A stretch of DNA of 6,786 nt from assembly GCA_018675395.1 (NCBI GenBank), contig JABGYE010000111.1, positions 1 through 6,786 of the forward strand, in the 5' to 3' direction. Origin of the DNA: EC70 sp018675395. Its GTDB lineage: Bacteria > Verrucomicrobiota > Verrucomicrobiia > Verrucomicrobiales > DEV007. Both the position numbers and the translations under genes were made by a program. Of this stretch, positions 5,878 through 6,786 are shown one piece after another; within the stretch, counting starts at the first letter, position 1; the number at the start of each line of letters is the position of its first letter. The notes under the pieces were generated by a model, which saw nothing but the letters and a program-made list of their open reading frames with translations, was not told where the DNA came from and ran no database searches.

Positions 5878-6786
5878 ATGAAAAAACCTCTACTCCTCTC
5901 CATTACAATACTTTTGGGTCTCCTTGCATGGTCCCCATTGGCAAAGTCTCAGGAATTGTTCGGCTGGTGGCCTCTTAACGAAGGGACCGGCGACACTGCT
6001 AACGATATTAGCGGAAATGATTTATCAGCACTCATCAATAACGTTGATTTTGGTGGGCTCGGCGATGGTGAAAGCGCTTGGGCCGAGGACCCTGACTTCG
6101 GCACTGTACTAAGCTTCAATGGAATCGACAATAGCGGCGCTTACGCGGTCGTCGGAAATCCACCCGATTCAGGAACACTGCCAATCTTCACTACTGAGGC
6201 AGACTCCGAATTCACCTGGTCTTTCTGGGCAAAGTCCGAGCAGGGTTCAAACAATGACATTATCTTAGGAAACCGCTACTCATCGGTCGGCGGTGACTTT
6301 GCTCCGCGTCAGTTCATCAAGTTCACCACAAGAATGTTTGAGTGGGACACTAACAATGTTCAGGGACTGGACTATGATGATATCCCTCAGGGAATCTGGA
6401 TGCACCACGTCGTGGTCAAATCCGGAACCGAGCTGATCTATTACCGTGACGGATTTCAATCAGGGAGCCGAACCATCGTGGCGGCTCCTCAGGACCCGCA
6501 GCCCGTATACTTTGGAGGACAGGGAGTTGAGAACTGGGCCGGTTACATGTCTGATGTTCGCCTCTACAACACGGCCCTCAGCGAAGCAGAAATTCAAACC
6601 GTCTATGAGAACCGCGGAGTCTTCAGCACTGAAGATGATGATGATGACGGGCTACCTGACTCATGGGAAGAGCGAATCGCGGATAATCTTGAAGACTTGA
6701 ACGGTAACGCTGCTGGTCCGGGTCCGGGTTCAGGTACCGGAGACTTTGATGGTGACGGGTTAACGGACCTCGATGAGTACGAAGAG
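5878..6786 (+). CDS. Secreted LamG-domain protein with acidic TSP3-like segment, 3' end missing
   Basis: The first 303 residues of a gene that continues past the right edge. Residues 1-24 are a clear signal peptide (MKKPLLLSITILLGLLAW, cleavage expected after AKS, before Gln25), which sets the start at 5878. Residues about 27-247 form a concanavalin-like LamG domain: GWWPLNEGTGDTANDISGN at the front, FTWSFWAKS (112-119), WMHHVVVKSGTELIYYRDG (174-192), and GYMSDVRLYNTALSEAEIQ (222-240) at the end. LamG domains mostly bind carbohydrates or proteins, often with calcium. Next comes an acidic stretch, DDDDDGLPDSWEE (253-265), a Gly/Pro linker, and DFDGDGLTDLDEYEE (289-303). This resembles thrombospondin type-3 or dockerin-like calcium loops, a common layout in Verrucomicrobiota secreted proteins. 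The rest may carry further domains or a sorting signal. No good Shine-Dalgarno site is visible; AAAGA lies only two bases from the ATG. Confidence 0.88.
   Translation, partial: MKKPLLLSITILLGLLAWSPLAKSQELFGWWPLNEGTGDTANDISGNDLSALINNVDFGGLGDGESAWAEDPDFGTVLSFNGIDNSGAYAVVGNPPDSGTLPIFTTEADSEFTWSFWAKSEQGSNNDIILGNRYSSVGGDFAPRQFIKFTTRMFEWDTNNVQGLDYDDIPQGIWMHHVVVKSGTELIYYRDGFQSGSRTIVAAPQDPQPVYFGGQGVENWAGYMSDVRLYNTALSEAEIQTVYENRGVFSTEDDDDDGLPDSWEERIADNLEDLNGNAAGPGPGSGTGDFDGDGLTDLDEYEE

Overview
The window holds three genes: two that run off its edges and one complete giant gene between them. Nothing here is a ribosomal RNA, tRNA, CRISPR array or insertion sequence. The style points to a Gram-negative bacterium of the Verrucomicrobiota / Planctomycetota type: very large secreted multi-domain proteins, LamG domains, and a DxDxDGLxD tail of the kind common in Verrucomicrobiota. 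I favour Verrucomicrobiota (for example Opitutae-like), but this is inference from protein style and not from a marker gene.

Left part (1-930). A serine beta-lactamase-fold hydrolase (class C / esterase type) is read leftwards from 556 and is cut off by the left edge. Its SxxK motif is visible. Upstream of it lies about 370 bases without a large gene. This stretch contains a candidate 34-codon leader ORF (668-772, minus) behind a perfect TATAAT box, a G-rich stretch, and a possible rightward promoter overlapping the leftward one.

Centre (931-5598). One gene encodes a 1555-residue putative secreted protease. It has an N-terminal pro-region, then a lysyl-endopeptidase-like trypsin-fold domain with all triad residues and all six cysteines of the Achromobacter protease I type. 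A Calx-beta domain and an Ig-like domain follow. Four copies of a tryptophan-rich beta-sandwich module come next, the copies being separated by three Ig-like domains, and a short C-terminal tail closes the protein. The pattern suggests a protease carried on a long adhesive or substrate-binding stalk.

Right part (5599-6786). The 279-base gap after the protease gene contains an apparently decayed fragment of a LamG domain, a bulged hairpin and a 12-bp perfect palindrome. Then a gene starts at 5878 for a secreted LamG-domain protein with an acidic, thrombospondin-type-3-like segment, cut off by the right edge. The protease and the LamG protein probably both act outside the cytoplasm on polymers or surfaces. 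The sequence does not prove that they share a pathway, and I see no evidence of an operon.
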